Position numbers and translations under genes: made by a program. DNA of 64,000 nt, taken from NCBI GenBank assembly GCA_022827055.1, contig JAJDTR010000046.1, positions 1 to 64,000 on the forward strand, in the 5' to 3' direction. Shown in pieces: positions 62,040 through 64,000 of the stretch (within the stretch, counting starts at the first letter, position 1; each line of letters opens with the position of its first letter). The stretch comes from Candidatus Poribacteria bacterium (lineage in GTDB: Bacteria > Poribacteria > WGA-4E > JAJDTR01). The notes under the pieces are model-generated. The model did not search any database. It was not told the DNA's origin and saw only the letters and a list, made by a program, of their open reading frames with translations.

Positions 62040-62810
62040 TCAAAACATCTGGCACAAATCCGAAACACTATCAAGAACCCATGTCGGATTCGCTACCGGG
62101 TCATCCAACTGATTCGGTTGGAACTTCCCGGTCTTAACCAAAACGCTCCTCATTCCCATTCTTTCCGCACCCAAGATGTCGGTTGTGATATCATCGCCAA
62201 CCATAATCACTTCGCTAGGTGACAGTTGGAGACTATCAAGCGCAATATTGAAAAAGAGTTCACTCGGCTTGCCCATTACTTTCGCTGTCTTGTTCGAAGC
62301 ATGTTCGAGAAGTGCCGCAAACGCGCCGCAATCCAACAGCACCCCTTCCGCCGAGACCCAATAAGGCGACTTTTGCAGCGCAATGAGTTCGGCGCCATCC
62401 ATTAACAACCGAAATGCATGATTCAGAGAGCGAAAGTCGAACCTGTCTCCGTAATCGCCAAGCACGACAAAATCGGGAGACTCATTGTCTGTTGGTATCT
62501 CGTTGAAATAAGATTTAACGAAATCATCCACCATAAAGTGGCAGCGCGCACGGGGTTGCGATCGCAAATAGAGGAGACAATCGTAACTCGCGTTAAATAT
62601 TTCACTTTCATTGACATCAAACCCCAAGTTCTGCATCTCTTCATGAAGCATTTTCGGGGTCTTGGCAGTGATATTTGTAAGAAATCGAATTTGATACCCT
62701 TTCTCGCGCAAATGCCTTACAGTTTGAACCGCCTCGGGGTAAGGTTCATTCTTGAAATAGAGCGTGCCATCCAAGTCTATAAGGAAAGCCTTGGGGCTTG
62801 CCGTCGTCAT
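62040..62810 (-). CDS. HAD-IIA family phosphatase
   Basis: A 256-residue HAD hydrolase. Motif I is F-L-I-D-L-D-G-T-L, motif II F-L-T-N-I-T (about residue 45), the lysine motif K-V-M-G-K-P-S and motif IV M-V-G-D-D-I-T-T-D. The cap and order are those of the NagD/LHPP-like IIA subgroup, which dephosphorylates small phosphate esters. I chose the ATG at 62810, which has GGGGAGAGAGGT upstream; the frame is open to 62846. Its substrate is unknown and it has no operon partner. Confidence 0.9.
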   Translation of the reverse strand: MTTASPKAFLIDLDGTLYFKNEPYPEAVQTVRHLREKGYQIRFLTNITAKTPKMLHEEMQNLGFDVNESEIFNASYDCLLYLRSQPRARCHFMVDDFVKSYFNEIPTDNESPDFVVLGDYGDRFDFRSLNHAFRLLMDGAELIALQKSPYWVSAEGVLLDCGAFAALLEHASNKTAKVMGKPSELFFNIALDSLQLSPSEVIMVGDDITTDILGAERMGMRSVLVKTGKFQPNQLDDPVANPTWVLDSVSDLCQMF

Positions 62811-62948
62811 ACCTCTCTCCCCACTCTGTGCAACCGTGCGCAACATATTCCGTTAGCGGGCTGGTCAGATTCCTTGGTAGCACGCCATTATCCCTAGCGG
62901 AATAATTCTTTCAGCAAGTAACACGTTCTAGTCGGAGTCTCTTTCCTC

Positions 62949-63018
62949 GATCCAGAGGATCGAAATGTCAATAGAATGCGATATGTCCATATTCCCGCGC
63001 TCCAGAGGAGTGCAATGT
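62949..63018. repeat. Two copies of a small hairpin motif in the 62811-63117 gap
   Basis: GATCCAGAGGATCGAAATGT (62949-62968) and GCTCCAGAGGAGTGCAATGT (62999-63018), 50 bases apart. Each forms a short stem over AGA, and the stem bases change in a compensating way. Nothing else is seen in the gap. Confidence 0.5.
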
Positions 63019-63117
63019 GTGTCGTGCATCATAAATTGACCTCGTTTTTCGCTCTATGACTGGCTTCGAGCGAGTGTTAGTTGATAGGAAGATTCTCAGA
63101 ACAAGCCGTTCCGTCCA

Positions 63118-63948
63118 TCATGGCGTCCAACACCCCTCTGTGTACGCCTTGCGGGTGAACAGTTTCCTGAGCGTCGCATCGGCGCGCGCCATCCATTCGG
63201 GCGGAATCTCTTGAGTGTGACGGTGCGGGGGACCTGCCTCCTTGAAGATGTCGATAGCGAAGATTCGGTACCTTCGTGGAGAATCTAACGGCTTCGCTTC
63301 AACCGCATGAAAAATTCGCGCGTTAATATAAACCATGCTACCGGGTGGCAGGGAAAGCCGCTTCTCTTTGAGCGCGCGTCCAGCCTCGGCGTCGAACTCG
63401 CCCGCCAACATCCGCTCCGGTGTCGCGGCTTTGGTCGGCGCAACGCGGTGGCTGCCGGGGATGACTTTCAGATTACGGTCACCGAGTGTGAATCCGTTTG
63501 GATAGTACAGAATCTGCACATAGTACTTGTCACGCTCGGCAAGGTTGATTGGATTCTCGTGCTTCCAATGGTGATGGTCTTGGTGGTACGGAACTGCCCC
63601 AACGCCGCGCGGTGCGATATTCAGGGCGGAATGACAGAAATGATAGTCGCCGCCGATGGTAGATTGTAACAAGGATGTTATGAAGGGATCGTCAATCAAG
63701 CGGTCGCTAAAAAGCCCGCGTTCGTTCCAAGGACGAATGAAATACGATTTCGGTTCCCCGCCATTTTGCTCCGACGCATCAAGGTACCGACGCACAGGTG
63801 CGTATTCCGTAATTTCCGCGATCAGGTTCCCTCTTGCTTGGTCGGTGAGGACATCGGGATAAACGATGTAGCCATCGTTATGAAAGGAATCAATATCCGC
63901 CTTAGTGGGACCTGACAAGCGAAATAGAGATCTCAGTTCAACTGGCAT
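63118..63948 (-). CDS. Phytanoyl-CoA-dioxygenase-like enzyme (PhyH), second copy
   Basis: A 276-residue PhyH-family Fe(II)/2-oxoglutarate oxygenase. The N-terminal S-F-H-N-D-G-Y-I-V-Y-P pattern, the iron motif H-Q-D (V-P-Y-H-Q-D-H-H-H-W) and the distal H in R-I-F-H-A-V-E with a following R-R-Y-R-I-F complete the site. It differs clearly from the copy at 46213 (shorter, distinct motif surroundings), so it is not a recent duplicate. I chose the ATG at 63948, nine bases after AAGGAG; the GTG at 63957 is too close to that site. The substrate is unknown. Confidence 0.87.
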   Translation of the reverse strand: MPVELRSLFRLSGPTKADIDSFHNDGYIVYPDVLTDQARGNLIAEITEYAPVRRYLDASEQNGGEPKSYFIRPWNERGLFSDRLIDDPFITSLLQSTIGGDYHFCHSALNIAPRGVGAVPYHQDHHHWKHENPINLAERDKYYVQILYYPNGFTLGDRNLKVIPGSHRVAPTKAATPERMLAGEFDAEAGRALKEKRLSLPPGSMVYINARIFHAVEAKPLDSPRRYRIFAIDIFKEAGPPHRHTQEIPPEWMARADATLRKLFTRKAYTEGCWTP

Positions 63949-64000
63949 GAATTTCACTCCTTCCGTTCACATTTACACATGTTCATGCAAACCTATGAGC

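Noticed and set aside
1-64000. rRNA and tRNA genes
   Set aside because: I looked for cloverleaf-like and rRNA-like stretches in the intergenic regions and found none; a covariance-model scan would be decisive.

Overview
The window reads as chromosome of a Gram-negative, non-model bacterium. It has TonB-dependent receptors, porins, lipoproteins with lipobox cysteines, PorV/type IX-like surface proteins, WD40-rich proteins, two phytanoyl-CoA-dioxygenase-like enzymes and many small dispersed palindromic repeats. That mix is typical of Candidatus Poribacteria and neighbouring candidate phyla. The taxonomic call is inference from gene content; no rRNA or tRNA gene was found.

Layout. (1) 0-1.4 kb, minus strand: uppS, a small holin-like membrane protein and the first codons of rsgA. 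(2) 1.7-4.8 kb: a near-consensus promoter, a long structured leader, then an outer-membrane porin and a BCCT osmolyte transporter. (3) 5.3-7.0 kb: a secreted barrel protein and an overlapping DUF433/DUF5615 toxin-antitoxin-like pair. (4) 7.3-15.9 kb: an iron-acquisition cluster with a porin, an imelysin-type lipoprotein whose two halves appear in swapped order, a di-heme DUF1111 lipoprotein, a small lipoprotein, a FecA-like receptor and a DUF4856 lipoprotein. Four copies of a TGAG-N-CTCA-centred palindrome lie upstream of its genes. (5) 16-19 kb: a GT39-like membrane glycosyltransferase and a FAD oxidoreductase. (6) 19.3-31.1 kb: a large TonB receptor, a huge secreted protein with a sorting-type C terminus and a PorV-like barrel, separated by an accessory island of nuclease-like genes, a MITE, duplicated membrane proteins and orphan antitoxins. 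(7) 31.3-39 kb: a complete haem-uptake locus (IsdG-like oxygenase, TonB receptor, HmuY-like lipoprotein, HmuTUV) carrying two more copies of the same palindrome and interrupted by a nucleotidyltransferase gene. (8) 39-43.3 kb: two tandem secreted proteins with exactly 14 WD40 repeats each. (9) 43.3-50.8 kb: a lipoprotein, RDD and SpoIIM-like membrane proteins, a dioxygenase and an ECF sigma factor fused to a long WD40 region. (10) 51.1-61.5 kb, minus strand: MoxR, DUF58 and then a type I Zorya anti-phage system, zorA-zorB-zorC-zorD, with zorD broken by a one-base frameshift in a seven-A run. (11) 62-64 kb: a HAD phosphatase and a second dioxygenase.

How it works together: the two iron loci share one candidate metal-responsive operator and together would cover ferric-chelate uptake, haem capture, haem import and haem cleavage. 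The Zorya operon would give motor-driven phage defence if the zorD frame is intact in the living cell. The findings most worth checking are the permuted imelysin, the shared palindrome regulon, the Zorya operon joined to MoxR-DUF58, and the sigma-WD40 fusion.
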